This document shows, one piece after another, positions 17,945 through 26,655 of a stretch of DNA of 64,000 nucleotides. The stretch is taken from contig CAVQTR010000003.1 in the NCBI GenBank assembly GCA_963716685.1, positions 868,001-932,000 on the forward strand, written 5' to 3'. How positions within the stretch are numbered: position 1 is the stretch's first letter; every line of letters begins with the position of its first letter. The notes below the pieces were generated by a model. That model made no database searches and was not told where the DNA came from. It was given only the letters and a program-made list of their open reading frames with translations. Source of the DNA: JALYXI01 sp963716685 (GTDB lineage Bacteria > Acidobacteriota > Terriglobia > Bryobacterales > Bryobacteraceae). Both the position numbers and the translations under genes were made by a program.

Positions 17945-18670
17945 ATGGCTCTTGTGGTGAATGGCGAGACAGTGGATGACGCGGAACTGCGCGAAGAAGT
18001 GCGCAATCTGCGTCCCCGTTATAACGAGATGATGCAGGGCGGCGGCGAACCCATTGCGCTGGAGGCGCAGCTGCGCGAATGGTGCCGGGAAAACGTGATT
18101 GAACGCGTGCTGATGCGCCAGGAGGCCGCGCGGCGTTCGCTCACATTGGAGGCGCTCTCCGAATCGATTGCCGCGAAGGTTTCGCCGCCTCGGTATAAAG
18201 ATGTTGGCGAATTCTATCGAAAGAACAAAGAGAGCTTCCTGATGCCGGAGCTGGTGCATGCCGCTCACATCATCCGCAATGTCGACGAGAACGGGAACGA
18301 AGAACAGGCGCGCGAAATCCTGCGGAAAGCCGAGGAAGAGTTAAAGGCCGGCACACCGTTCGCGGCGGTAGCCGACAAATATTCGGATTGCCCCGGCGAA
18401 GGAGGCGATCTGGGCTGGTTCCAGCGCGAGCAGATGGTTCCCGAATTCGAAGAAGTGGTTTTCCAGCTCAGGCCCGGAGAGACCAGCGGGATCTTCCGCA
18501 CCGCATTCGGCTTCCACATCGCGCATGTGTACGATCACAGGCAGGCAGGAATCCCGGGCCTGATGGACGTACGCAAGCAGATTGAAGAGGCGCTGATGAA
18601 ACAGAAGCAACAGGCGGCGCTGGAACGTTTTGTGGACGCGCTGAAAGCGCACGCGAGGATTGAGGGCTGA
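17945..18670 (+). CDS. parvulin-type peptidyl-prolyl cis-trans isomerase
   Basis: A 241-residue protein. The N-terminal half (about 1-100) is helical and SurA/NifM-like. The C-terminal rotamase domain (about 100-205) has HAAHIIRNVDE, FAAVADKYSDCPGEGGDLGWF, MVPEFEEVVFQLRPGETSG and FGFHIAHV, the standard parvulin pattern. There is no signal peptide, so it is probably a cytosolic folding helper. Its stop shares bases with the start of the formylglycine-generating enzyme gene (18668-18670), so the two are coupled. In nitrogen fixers a similar layout is NifM, but no nif genes are near. Confidence 0.85.
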   Translation: MALVVNGETVDDAELREEVRNLRPRYNEMMQGGGEPIALEAQLREWCRENVIERVLMRQEAARRSLTLEALSESIAAKVSPPRYKDVGEFYRKNKESFLMPELVHAAHIIRNVDENGNEEQAREILRKAEEELKAGTPFAAVADKYSDCPGEGGDLGWFQREQMVPEFEEVVFQLRPGETSGIFRTAFGFHIAHVYDHRQAGIPGLMDVRKQIEEALMKQKQQAALERFVDALKAHARIEG

Positions 18671-19605
18671 TGCCGAACCCGAACCCCTGCTGCGTGCCGA
18701 CCATTGCGCGGGCGGCGCTGCTGGGGAGATCGAAGGAGCGGGCGCAGGAGCGGGAGCGCGTGACATTAGGCTCGACGGAGGGAATGGTCCGGCTGGACGG
18801 CGGTACCTTCCTGATGGGGACCGATTCGCCTGAAGCCAATGCCGGCGACGGCGAAGGCCCGGTTCGCGCGGTGACGCTTGATCCGTTCTACATCGACATC
18901 ACGCCGGTCACCAATGAGCAGTTCGCGACGTTTGTCGCTGCGACATCTTATGTCACCGAAGCGGAGAAGTTCGGGTGGTCGTTTCTGTTTCACTCGCACG
19001 TGCCGCCGGGTGTGGAAACGCAGGCGGTTCCGGACATCTCCTGGTGGCGCAAAGTCGATGGCGTGAGCTGGCGCGACCCGGCGGCCCCGCAGGATTACCC
19101 GGTCCTGCATGTCTCCTGGAACGATGCCTTCGCTTACTGCCGATGGGCAGGAAAGCGGTTACCGACAGAAGCGGAGTGGGAATATGCGGCACGCGGCGGC
19201 CTCGAGCAGAAGCTCTACCCATGGGGCGATGAGCTCACGCCCGAAGGCCGCCATCTCTGCAATATCTGGCAGGGTGATTTTCCCGAGCGCGATCTGGCCG
19301 AGGATGGATTTTCCGCCGCCGGACCGGTGCGCGCGTTTCCGCCGAATGGCTACGGGCTCTACAGCGTCACGGGCAACGCCTGGGAGTGGTGCAGCGATTG
19401 GTTTGACAATTTCTATCGCTCGCTCGCGACGGTGGTCAACCCGGTGGGACCGCCACGCGGAACGGCGCGGGTGATGAAGGGCGGCTCGTTCCTTTGCCAC
19501 GCTTCGTACTGCAACCGCTATCGCGTGGCCGCGCGCACGTCGAACACGCCGGACAGCTCGACGGAGAACATTTCATTCCGCTGTGTACGGGATGTCGATG
19601 GATAG
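18670..19605 (+). CDS. formylglycine-generating enzyme (SUMF1 family)
   Basis: A 311-residue FGE-sulfatase-fold protein. It keeps family motifs in order: VRLDGGTFLMGTDSPEA, PFYIDITPVTNEQFATFV, HVSWNDAFAYCRWAGKRLPTEAEWE, GNAWEWCSDWF and, importantly, GGSFLCHASYCNRYR near residue 273-287, containing both active-site Cys residues of true FGEs, followed by RTSNTPDSS and FRC. Many SUMF1 relatives have lost this pair; here the residues to oxidise a Cys to formylglycine are present. No sulfatase gene lies in the window, so the target must be elsewhere. It overlaps the parvulin gene by one base. Confidence 0.9.
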   Translation: MPNPNPCCVPTIARAALLGRSKERAQERERVTLGSTEGMVRLDGGTFLMGTDSPEANAGDGEGPVRAVTLDPFYIDITPVTNEQFATFVAATSYVTEAEKFGWSFLFHSHVPPGVETQAVPDISWWRKVDGVSWRDPAAPQDYPVLHVSWNDAFAYCRWAGKRLPTEAEWEYAARGGLEQKLYPWGDELTPEGRHLCNIWQGDFPERDLAEDGFSAAGPVRAFPPNGYGLYSVTGNAWEWCSDWFDNFYRSLATVVNPVGPPRGTARVMKGGSFLCHASYCNRYRVAARTSNTPDSSTENISFRCVRDVDG

Positions 19606-20353
19606 CCGCGACATCGTGAACCTGCCGGCGCGCGCCGCGGACTTCCGGATCCCATATGGCGCCGGCCCGAAGCAGTTTGGCGACTTGCGCGTTCCGGCCG
19701 GTGCGGGGCCGCATCCGGTCGCGATTGTGGTGCACGGCGGCTTCTGGAGGAACCGCTTCCATCTGGAGTACATGGGCCATCTCTGCGATTCTCTAAAGCA
19801 GGCCGGGATCGCGTCGTGGAATCTGGAATACCGCAGTGTAGGAGATACAGGCGGCGGGTGGCCGGGAACGTTCGAAGATGTGGGATGCGGCGCGGCGCAT
19901 CTGGCAAGGCTCGTATCGGCACATCGTTTAGACACCAGCCGTGTGGTGACGGTCGGCCATTCCGCGGGCGGCCATCTGGCGTTGTGGCTGGGCTCGCTCG
20001 CCTCGCTCCAGCTTGCCGGTTGCGTCTCGCTCGCGGGCGTGGCGGATCTGCGGCTGGCGTGGGAATTGAAGCTGGGCAACGGCGCGGTTGCGGAGTTTCT
20101 GGGTGGGTCGCCGGATCAGGTGCCAGACCGGTACAAAGCAACGGACCCCATGGAACTGCTTCCCCTGCATGCCCCGCCGGTTTTGTTCGCGGCGCATGAC
20201 GACAGCACAGTGCCGCCGCAGATCGCGCATAGTTTTGCGAAGGCCACGCGGGCGCGCCTGGTGGAGGTAGAAGGCGGGCACTTCGAAATGGTGGATCCCG
20301 CGACACCTCAATGGGCCGCGGTTCAGGCGGAGATCTCGCGCCTCGTGACATGA
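19592..20353 (+). CDS. alpha/beta hydrolase (esterase/kynurenine-formamidase-like)
   Basis: About 253 residues of an alpha/beta-hydrolase. The oxyanion-hole region is VVHGGFWRNRF, the nucleophile elbow VGHSAGGHLA, with later catalytic Asp (AAHDDSTVP) and His (EGGHFEM). It resembles small esterases and kynurenine formamidases. The gene overlaps the end of the FGE gene; possible starts are ATG at 19592 or 19598, or a GTG at 19583. No signal peptide is seen. The substrate is unknown. Confidence 0.8.
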   Translation: MSMDSRDIVNLPARAADFRIPYGAGPKQFGDLRVPAGAGPHPVAIVVHGGFWRNRFHLEYMGHLCDSLKQAGIASWNLEYRSVGDTGGGWPGTFEDVGCGAAHLARLVSAHRLDTSRVVTVGHSAGGHLALWLGSLASLQLAGCVSLAGVADLRLAWELKLGNGAVAEFLGGSPDQVPDRYKATDPMELLPLHAPPVLFAAHDDSTVPPQIAHSFAKATRARLVEVEGGHFEMVDPATPQWAAVQAEISRLVT

Positions 20354-20710
20354 ACGAGGTTGACTCGGTTTTTTGAAAGCATTCGGGCCGATGCTGGCCA
20401 CGCGGCGCTGAAGGCCGGGCCGGAGCGAGGCGTCCCGGAAGACCCGCCTGCGTGGATCATGCAGTGGCCAACGCCGCCTGGTCGATTAGGGCAGACACGA
20501 GCGTGTGAAACGCGAAAAGCAATCAGATCTGTAAGCCGAGGCGATTCGCCTGGCCCGCCTGCTTTGGGAACTGATGCCGCACGAGCCGGCGCGGACATTT
20601 AGCGCCGCATGAGCAAACCGGTCGGAACAAAGCGCTCCTGCGAACACGCGCCCCAGCCGGTTACCATGAGCGTGGAGCGCGCGTTCCTGCAAAGAAGACT
20701 GGCCCGAATG
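20354..20710. other. 357-bp convergent intergenic region
   Basis: No supported gene lies between these two convergent genes. The short open frames on both strands have Arg/Pro/Ala-rich translations without family features. No strong terminator hairpin with a T-run was found by eye. Confidence 0.4.
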
Positions 20711-21100
20711 CTAATGAGCCTGCTTCGTTTTGGCCTTGGCTTTTGTGGTTGATTTACCCGCAGACTTCGTAGCGGATTTCGAGCCGGACTTCTCCTCTGC
20801 CGTTTCGCGGCTCACCAGTTTATTGAAGTTGCTCTTTTCGCCGGCTGCCGTATGTTCCTGATAGACCAGCGCCAGGCCGCTTTCATCGAACTTCTCGAAA
20901 AACTCTTCCCAGCTGATGTGTTCCAGCGAATTGGCTCCGGAGTAGCCGGGGAAATCCAGGCGCAACAGGCCCACATCGTTCTTGTCGCCCGTATGTTTCA
21001 CGCAGGCGGGTTTGGCCTGCCGATCCTCTGCCCATTTGCGAATTTCTTCGTGGTCCGTCGTCGTATGCGATAAGTGTTCAGGCTCTTTTTTTGCCGCCAT
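20711..21100 (-). CDS. small conserved protein with Lys/Ala-rich C-terminal tail
   Basis: A 129-residue protein from the ATG at 21100, preceded by an AGGAG ribosome-binding site at good spacing; a longer frame to 21127 lacks this. Residues about 10-85 form a compact conserved domain (HEEIRKWAEDR, VGLLRLDFPGYSG, ISWEEFFEKFDES, LALVYQE) found in many soil bacteria. The rest (SATKSAGKSTTKAKAKTK) is Lys/Ala/Thr-rich and resembles histone-H1-like tails. Relatives are sometimes labelled glucan branching enzyme, which the sequence does not support. Function unknown; the tail suggests nucleic-acid contact. Confidence 0.7.
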   Translation of the reverse strand: MAAKKEPEHLSHTTTDHEEIRKWAEDRQAKPACVKHTGDKNDVGLLRLDFPGYSGANSLEHISWEEFFEKFDESGLALVYQEHTAAGEKSNFNKLVSRETAEEKSGSKSATKSAGKSTTKAKAKTKQAH

Positions 21101-21173
21101 TTCCAACTCCTGTCGGAAAGGTAACAATTCCGATGCCAGTGTCCGAAATCCAACTTGCGGGAGCGAGGCGGGC

Positions 21174-21683
21174 TTACTTGACGGTGATTGGTACGTCGCA
21201 GGTGGTGGTGTCCCACATCAGCTTGAGCCGTCCGGATTTGCCGCCGGTGGATTCAAGGCTCATGGTGAACTGCTCCCTCTGCTGATCGCCGCGCTCTACA
21301 TGCAGGTCGACGGAGCCAAGATCCTGCGCGCGGTTCTTGTTGTAGTCAAGACCCCACTGCTCCGCTACTTTGTTCACGATCAGCTTCCACCCTTTACTGG
21401 TGGGCCGGGCGAAGAGCGCGTAGCTGCCGGCGGGCACCGTCAGGCCGCCGAGATCGATCGCCGTCTGCGTGGTCAGCAGCGTCGCCGCATCGGCTCCCAG
21501 CCGCCAAACCTCGCCGTACGGCGCGACCTCATTGCCCACGTGCCGGCCCTTCAAATAGGGGCGACCGTAACTTATGGTGATATGGTCACCGCCAATGGTG
21601 GCGGCGATGGTCTCATGCGGACTCACCTGCGCGCATACGAACGAAGAAGAAAGCAGCAGCGCGGCTGCGAAATGTTTAATCAT
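21174..21683 (-). CDS. DUF2911 family exported protein
   Basis: A 169-residue protein with a signal peptide (MIKHFAAALLLSSSFVCAQ) and a beta-rich DUF2911 domain: ITISYGRPYLKGRHV, PYGEVWRLGADAAT, LTVPAGSYALFARP, WKLIVNKVAEQWG. The domain is common in Acidobacteria and Bacteroidetes; the biochemical role is unknown. It is followed on the same strand by the conserved small protein gene at 20711, with a gap of 73 bases. Confidence 0.85.
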   Translation of the reverse strand: MIKHFAAALLLSSSFVCAQVSPHETIAATIGGDHITISYGRPYLKGRHVGNEVAPYGEVWRLGADAATLLTTQTAIDLGGLTVPAGSYALFARPTSKGWKLIVNKVAEQWGLDYNKNRAQDLGSVDLHVERGDQQREQFTMSLESTGGKSGRLKLMWDTTTCDVPITVK

Positions 21684-21695
21684 GCCGCTTCGATT

Positions 21696-23414
21696 CTACT
21701 GGATGGCAAGAGATGCAGTATTACTTGTCACACCGCCGGCAGTCACCACCACAGGCGCGCTGGAAGTGGACGCGATGCCGGCGGGAATCTGGCAGTTGAT
21801 CTGGTCAAGCGCTGTATAGCCGGGCGCAATGCCGGCGTAGGTGACGGGGCAGGCCTGGCCCGCCACGGTGACGGATACCGGAGGCGGCGCGTTCGCCGGG
21901 AAGGACCCCAGCCCCGTGAGATACAGCGAAACGTAATCGCCCGCATGCAGCGGGGAATCCGGTGTAATCAGCGCGTTGGTGATGCCGTTCAGCGCGGAAG
22001 CCGCTCCGGTACCGGAAGCGTCCTGCGTGAACAGGGAGGGGACCACGGGCGCGATCAGGACATTCACCGTGTTTTGTCCGCCGGCGTTGCTTACCTTGAG
22101 AGTGATCAGCCCGGAAACACTGGCGGGGAGAATCGCATTTACCTGGTTAGGCGATACGGCTACCAGTTGCAGCGTCTGTCCGGCGGCAGTTACCACAGTG
22201 TCCTGCGTAAACCCGGTGCCGTAAATGGAAATGTAAGAGACGGGCGCCAGCCGGAGTGGGAACACCACCGAGGCCGAAGGAAGCACGCGCAAAATCTGCG
22301 GACCGCTTTTGGCTATCACGGCGTTGACATAGCCGGCGTTCAGTGTCAGGTTCTCCTGGACCGTGGTGCTGCCGGAACTGATGGTAAGGGGCTGCGTCAG
22401 CGGCGTGACGTACTCGGTGAAGGCCGATACGGTGCCCTGCAGGTTCAGCGATTTCGAGATGCTGGCGCTGCTGATGGGCAGGTAAGCGTCCGCGCTCGAT
22501 TTTTCGCGAACGACCAGACCGGCGCCCACCGAAAGAAACATATTCTGTTCAGCCGCCTGGCCCACGCTCTGCCAGGCCGAAGTGCCGGCCAGGAAAGAAG
22601 TAACCAGCGGAGCCGAGACGTCGGTGTCGGTTGCCGGCGAGGCGATGGCCGGCGCATTCGGCGGACAGTAGCCGAAGTCGGTGAGCAGTCCGGGACCGGT
22701 ATGGCAGGCGTTGATGATGCGGGTACGGTTCGGCTCAGCGAACCCAATCGACCCGCTGCTGATAGATACCAGCCCATCGTCGAAGCCGGCCATGGTTTCG
22801 AACCCGGTGCCGCCATTGCCCACAATGGCCAGCGCATCCACGCCGCGCAGGTCATCCGTTCCCTGGTTCCAGGTTCCCAGATCGAACACGAACTCGCTGC
22901 CGGCCTGCAGCTCCTGCGTCTGGTTGTCATTGACCACGCGGAGCGCCAGATTGGTGGTGCCGAAATTCGGAGAGGCAATCAGAATCATCTTGCGGATGGC
23001 CACTGATGCCGGCGGAGTAAAAGTGCCGTTGGGCTGCTTGCCCGCGAGATAAGAACGCACGATCAGGCCGCCCATGCTGTGAGTCACCACGTCCACCTGC
23101 GTCACCGGAGTGCCATCCTGATATTTCAGGCCGCTCAGATAGGTCGCGAAGTTCACCCCGAGCGTTTCAATGGTCGGCTTGTTGGGGAACTGGCAGTTAT
23201 CGAAAAACAGAGTGACCCGGTTATTACGCTGCAAAATCTGATCGAAGCTGCCGAACGTCCCGCCGAAGCTCGATCCAGTGCAATCCTGCTGATAGCCGTT
23301 GAGAAAGACCACAGGTGGATTGGGTCCGTTCGGAACCGGCGTATTCGGCGGAATCAGTTGCCCGCACAGGGGTGCTGCCAGCAGCAGCGGGACGTACCGT
23401 TTAAGAATCTGCAA
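21696..23414 (-). CDS. secreted lipase-like protein with TIGR03437-type C-terminal domain
   Basis: A 572-residue exported protein. After a signal peptide, residues about 30-280 form an alpha/beta-hydrolase with VVFLNGYQQ, the nucleophile elbow THSMGGLIVRSYL and an AspGly-containing loop (FDDGLVSIS), resembling lipases and acylglycerol hydrolases. Residues about 345-572 match the acidobacterial TIGR03437 pattern: ISIYGTGF, ILPASVSGLITLKVSN, PSLFTQDASGTGAAS, GDYVSLYLTGLG and YAGIAPGYTALDQIN. That domain is largely limited to Solibacter relatives and is the best taxonomic marker here. It is thought to lie outside the cell; its role is unknown. Confidence 0.85.
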   Translation of the reverse strand: MQILKRYVPLLLAAPLCGQLIPPNTPVPNGPNPPVVFLNGYQQDCTGSSFGGTFGSFDQILQRNNRVTLFFDNCQFPNKPTIETLGVNFATYLSGLKYQDGTPVTQVDVVTHSMGGLIVRSYLAGKQPNGTFTPPASVAIRKMILIASPNFGTTNLALRVVNDNQTQELQAGSEFVFDLGTWNQGTDDLRGVDALAIVGNGGTGFETMAGFDDGLVSISSGSIGFAEPNRTRIINACHTGPGLLTDFGYCPPNAPAIASPATDTDVSAPLVTSFLAGTSAWQSVGQAAEQNMFLSVGAGLVVREKSSADAYLPISSASISKSLNLQGTVSAFTEYVTPLTQPLTISSGSTTVQENLTLNAGYVNAVIAKSGPQILRVLPSASVVFPLRLAPVSYISIYGTGFTQDTVVTAAGQTLQLVAVSPNQVNAILPASVSGLITLKVSNAGGQNTVNVLIAPVVPSLFTQDASGTGAASALNGITNALITPDSPLHAGDYVSLYLTGLGSFPANAPPPVSVTVAGQACPVTYAGIAPGYTALDQINCQIPAGIASTSSAPVVVTAGGVTSNTASLAIQ

Positions 23415-23976
23415 AAGGGCTCCGTTTCATGGCGTAATCCACCGCTTCCTGCGGCACGCTGAAACTGCTGAGCACCTGATTGCCCATAAACCCAACATCC
23501 TTGATGCCCACCGGGCTGGTGTAGTACGCATCCATCACCATGCGGCGGCACCAGTCGAAGAAGCGAATGCCGGCGAACGTATCGGGCGCTTCGTTCTTTT
23601 TATACGCGATGATGTCCAGCAGTGCCGTTTGCTGCTCCGGCTTCGCTTCCACGAAACTCACCTGGTAGCGGCGGCGCATCGCGTCATCGATCCAGGCAAG
23701 GCCGCCGGTGTAAATCTGCGCCATCTTTTCGTTGCGGCTGCACAGGAAGTCGATGAACTCCGGAGCGCCGCCATCGAGCGAACCCGGGATGATCAGATCC
23801 GACAGGCGGCGAAGGGTCTTGTACTCCGCAGCCGTCAGGTATTTAGGTTGGTAGCCGGGGCCAGGGTCGAGAGACTTCGCTTCCTGTACGGCCTGGTGAA
23901 CATGCTGGGCCAGAGCGGGCGTGATGAGCCCGGTGGCTCCAAACGCCAGCAGCAGATCGCGGCGCGTTGGGGTCAT
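23401..23976 (-). CDS. gluconate 2-dehydrogenase subunit 3-family protein
   Basis: About 191 residues from the ATG at 23976. The N-terminus (TPTRRDLLLAFGATGL) is a twin-arginine export signal. The mature part has the small-subunit pattern LTAAEYKTLRRLSDLIIPGS, APEFIDFLCSRNE and TFAGIRFFDWCRRMVMDAYYTSPVG. Such subunits pair with a GMC flavoprotein and escort it through the Tat pathway. Here it starts inside the stop of the GMC gene (ATGA), consistent with a two-subunit periplasmic dehydrogenase. The longer frame to 24123 overlaps the GMC gene and is not needed. Confidence 0.85.
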   Translation of the reverse strand: MTPTRRDLLLAFGATGLITPALAQHVHQAVQEAKSLDPGPGYQPKYLTAAEYKTLRRLSDLIIPGSLDGGAPEFIDFLCSRNEKMAQIYTGGLAWIDDAMRRRYQVSFVEAKPEQQTALLDIIAYKKNEAPDTFAGIRFFDWCRRMVMDAYYTSPVGIKDVGFMGNQVLSSFSVPQEAVDYAMKRSPFADS

Positions 23977-25686
23977 GCGTTTCCTTTCTTCATCTCGCTC
24001 GCGAGGCGGTCGGCAGTGCGCCACGCCAGCGCCACGATAGTCAGCGTTACATTCTTGTCGGGATTGCCGTTGAACGGCGCGGCATCGGCGACGTAGAGAT
24101 TTTTCACTTCGTGCGCCTGGCACCAGCGGTTCAGTACCGATTTTTTGGGGTCGTCGCCCATGCAGATGGTGCCGCCTTCGTGAATGATGGTGCCGCCCAC
24201 GGAAACGCCTTTGGCTTCGCGCTCCGGGTGCGCCAGCCCAATCACCGTGCCTCCCATGGTTTCAATGATTGAGGTAAATGTGTCGTGCATGTGCTGCGCC
24301 TGTTTGATTTCGTGGTCCGTCCAGCGGAAGTGAAACTTCAGTGTCGGGATGCCCCACTGGTCCACGACGGAGTTGTCGATCTCACAGTAGGAGTGCTCGT
24401 TCGGAATCATCTCGCCGCGGCCATCGAGTGAAATGATGGATCCATAGCGCTGGCGCACGTAGTCTTTGAGCCCCGCGCCGTAGCCTTCGTGGCGCGCGCC
24501 ATCCGCTCCGAAGCTGCCCAGCTGGGGCATGCCGAAGCCGCCGCCAATTTCGATATGGTAGCCGCGGGGAAAATCTTTGTTCTTCTTGTCCAGCAGCCAC
24601 CACGGCACATACACGTGCATGCCGCCGATGCCATCGCAATTATGCCGCGGCAGGCCTTCGAGCGCCGGAATGTGCCCGGAGAGGCCGTAGCCGGTGGTAT
24701 CGGTCAGGTTGCGTCCCACCATGCCCGGAGCCGTTGCCGATGCCATTGGGAAACAGCGTCGATTTGGAATTCAGCAGCAGCCGCGCGGATTCGCAGGCGC
24801 TTGCAGCCACCACCACATTGCGGCAGCGGATCTGTTTTTCGGTTCGCGTTTTCTTGTCGACGTAGGAGACGGCGCTTACCTTACCGCTGGAATCCACGAT
24901 CAGCTCACGCGCCATGGCATCCGTAAGCACGGTCAGTCTGCCGGTCTTCATGGCCGGAAAGATCATTGCCTGGCTGGAACTGAAAGCTGAGGCGGTTTTA
25001 CAGCCCCGCCCGCACTGGCCGCAGTAGTGGCAGGCGGCGCGGCCGTGGACGGATTTAGTCAGCATCGCCATGCGCGAAGGAATTACCGGGATGCCCAGTT
25101 TCTTCCCCGCGCGCTGCACCAATTGTTCATGTACGCGCGGCTCGAGTGGCGGGAGAAATACGCCGTCCGGCGCGGAGCGGATGCCTTCCTTCGTCCCGGT
25201 GATGCCGATGAACTCTTCCGCCTTGTCGTACCACGGCGACATTTCGGCGTAGTCAATCGGCCAGTCCGTGCCCAGCCCATCGAAGGAGTAAGGCTTGAAA
25301 TCGTAATCCGCGAAACGCAGCGAAATGCGGCCGTAATGGTTGGTGCGGCCTCCCAGAATACGAGAGCGGAACCAGCTGAATTCGCTATCGGGCGAGACGG
25401 AATACGGTTCGCCGGGAATGTTCCAGTACCCGTTCGGCGCCGAGAAATAACCCCACTGCTGCTGCCCGAAATAGTGTTCCGCATTCGGGCCGCCTCCCCG
25501 GTGATCCACTTCATAGGGAAGCATGTGCTCCTTGAAGTCCCTGTAAGGGTTCAGCATGGGGCCGGCTTCGATCAGGGTCACGTGGACGCCAAGATCGGTG
25601 AGTACTTTGACGGCTGTACCGCCACCGGCGCCCGATCCGATGACGACGACATCCGCTACCTGGGGGCTGCGCTGGATCTGGAGCAT
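23973..25686 (-). pseudogene. GMC-family oxidoreductase, one frameshift
   Basis: A flavoprotein dehydrogenase of the glucose-methanol-choline type acting on sugars or alcohols, normally about 570 residues. The 5' part from the ATG at 25686 holds the FAD-binding motif VVIGSGAGGGTAVKVL and ILGGRTNHYGRISLR, plus a Cys-rich stretch CHYCGQCGRGC. The 3' part, in another frame, holds GMVGRNLTD, the active-site region and the FAD-contact end VADAAPFNGNPDKNVT. One extra G in a GGG run near 24727 separates them; removing it restores one frame. This could be a recent mutation or a consensus error, and the gene may be functional. Confidence 0.85.
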
Positions 25687-25784
25687 AAAGTTTGGCTTTA
25701 CGAGAAATATATCGCACTCGCGCGGCGGGGATGGGCGATACGTTGGGTGTCCATCTGCTGCGATGGCAGCACGAGGTGAGTTGC

Positions 25785-26288
25785 TTGGAGCTGGACAATT
25801 TTGAAGAACTCTACATTCTGGAACTGAAACAGCTGCGCGATTCCGAGCAGATGCTGATTTCCTGTCTGGCGAATATGGCGGATGCGGCACGGTCGAGTGA
25901 AGTGCGCGAGGCATTTGCGACTCACGAAACGGAGACTCGGACGCATTTGGCGCGGATCGACCAGATCCTGGCGGGCATGGAGGAAGATCCGGAAGGCGAA
26001 ACCGGTGAGGCGATGCAGATGATGGTGGATATGGCCGATGACATCATGGCCAGCCTGGAAAAAACCGCGCTGCGCGATATGGAGCTGATCGGCGTAGGTC
26101 TGCGGATGGAACATCTGGAGATTGCCGGCTACACGCTGGTGAGGCCGCTGGCGCAAATGCTGGCGCAGATGAATGCGGTAATGATGATCGATGAGATCTT
26201 GACGGAGGAGAGAGCGGCGGAGAGCAGACTGAGTGCGCTGGCGGACTCAGTGTTGACAGCGCCGTCACCCCGGCCGGGTCGCGCGTGA
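25785..26288 (+). CDS. DUF892 (YciF-like) ferritin-like protein
   Basis: About 167 residues of four-helix-bundle character: FEELYILELKQLRDSEQMLISCL, AFATHETETRTHLARIDQIL and MRMEHLEIAGYTLVRPLAQ-like text, matching the DUF892 pattern with Glu/His positions for a possible di-metal site. DUF892 proteins are linked with stress responses. I chose the TTG at 25785 because GAGGTGAG lies just upstream at proper spacing and because the domain begins there; the frame is open back to an ATG at 25692, which almost touches the divergent GMC start. Confidence 0.75.
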   Translation: MELDNFEELYILELKQLRDSEQMLISCLANMADAARSSEVREAFATHETETRTHLARIDQILAGMEEDPEGETGEAMQMMVDMADDIMASLEKTALRDMELIGVGLRMEHLEIAGYTLVRPLAQMLAQMNAVMMIDEILTEERAAESRLSALADSVLTAPSPRPGRA

Positions 26289-26304
26289 TACCCTGAAAGC
26301 AGGA

Positions 26305-26655
26305 GGGGGCGCAACGGATTCGACGGGATCGAATCGAGATGGGAAGGCGTGCCGGGTTCCGAGCTCCCGTTAAACGATCGGAAAAACACAATTGCCAACA
26401 CGCAATTTGCTTACGCTGCTTAATTAATTAAGTAGCCGCCCCTGTTAGTGAGCCTTCGCGCTGATAACGGGCGTCATCTTGAAGGATAGGGTAACCGCTT
26501 CGGTCCGGAGCCTAAGCCCGACAATCAATCGGACTAGGGAACGGTTATTTTGCCAGTTTCGAGGCCGTTCCTGAAAATTCGAAACGCGGCTACGCACGTA
26601 GTCATTTCATCGCGGGCGATTTCGGACGCGGGTTCAACTCCCGCCGCCTCCACCA
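26305..26655 (+). ncRNA. ssrA: transfer-messenger RNA (tmRNA)
   Basis: The 5' end GGGGGCG pairs with CGCCTCC before the terminal ACCA, forming the acceptor stem (one G-U). The 5' part continues with the conserved CAACGGATTCGACGGGAT. The T-arm near the 3' end is GCGGG-TTCAACT-CCCGC. The tag-coding frame (26394-26423) reads ANTQFAYAA followed by TAA, ending in the usual Ala-Ala. tmRNA frees stalled ribosomes and tags the unfinished protein for proteolysis. It remains whole although an 18 kb element is integrated at its 3' end, because the element carries the replaced bases. Confidence 0.96.

Noticed and set aside
20360..20602. 80-codon plus-strand frame in the convergent gap
   Set aside because: No family features and ordinary chance length in high-GC DNA.
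20982..23006. 674-codon plus-strand frame
   Set aside because: Shadow across two well-supported minus-strand genes (DUF2911 and lipase-like); translation has no domain character.
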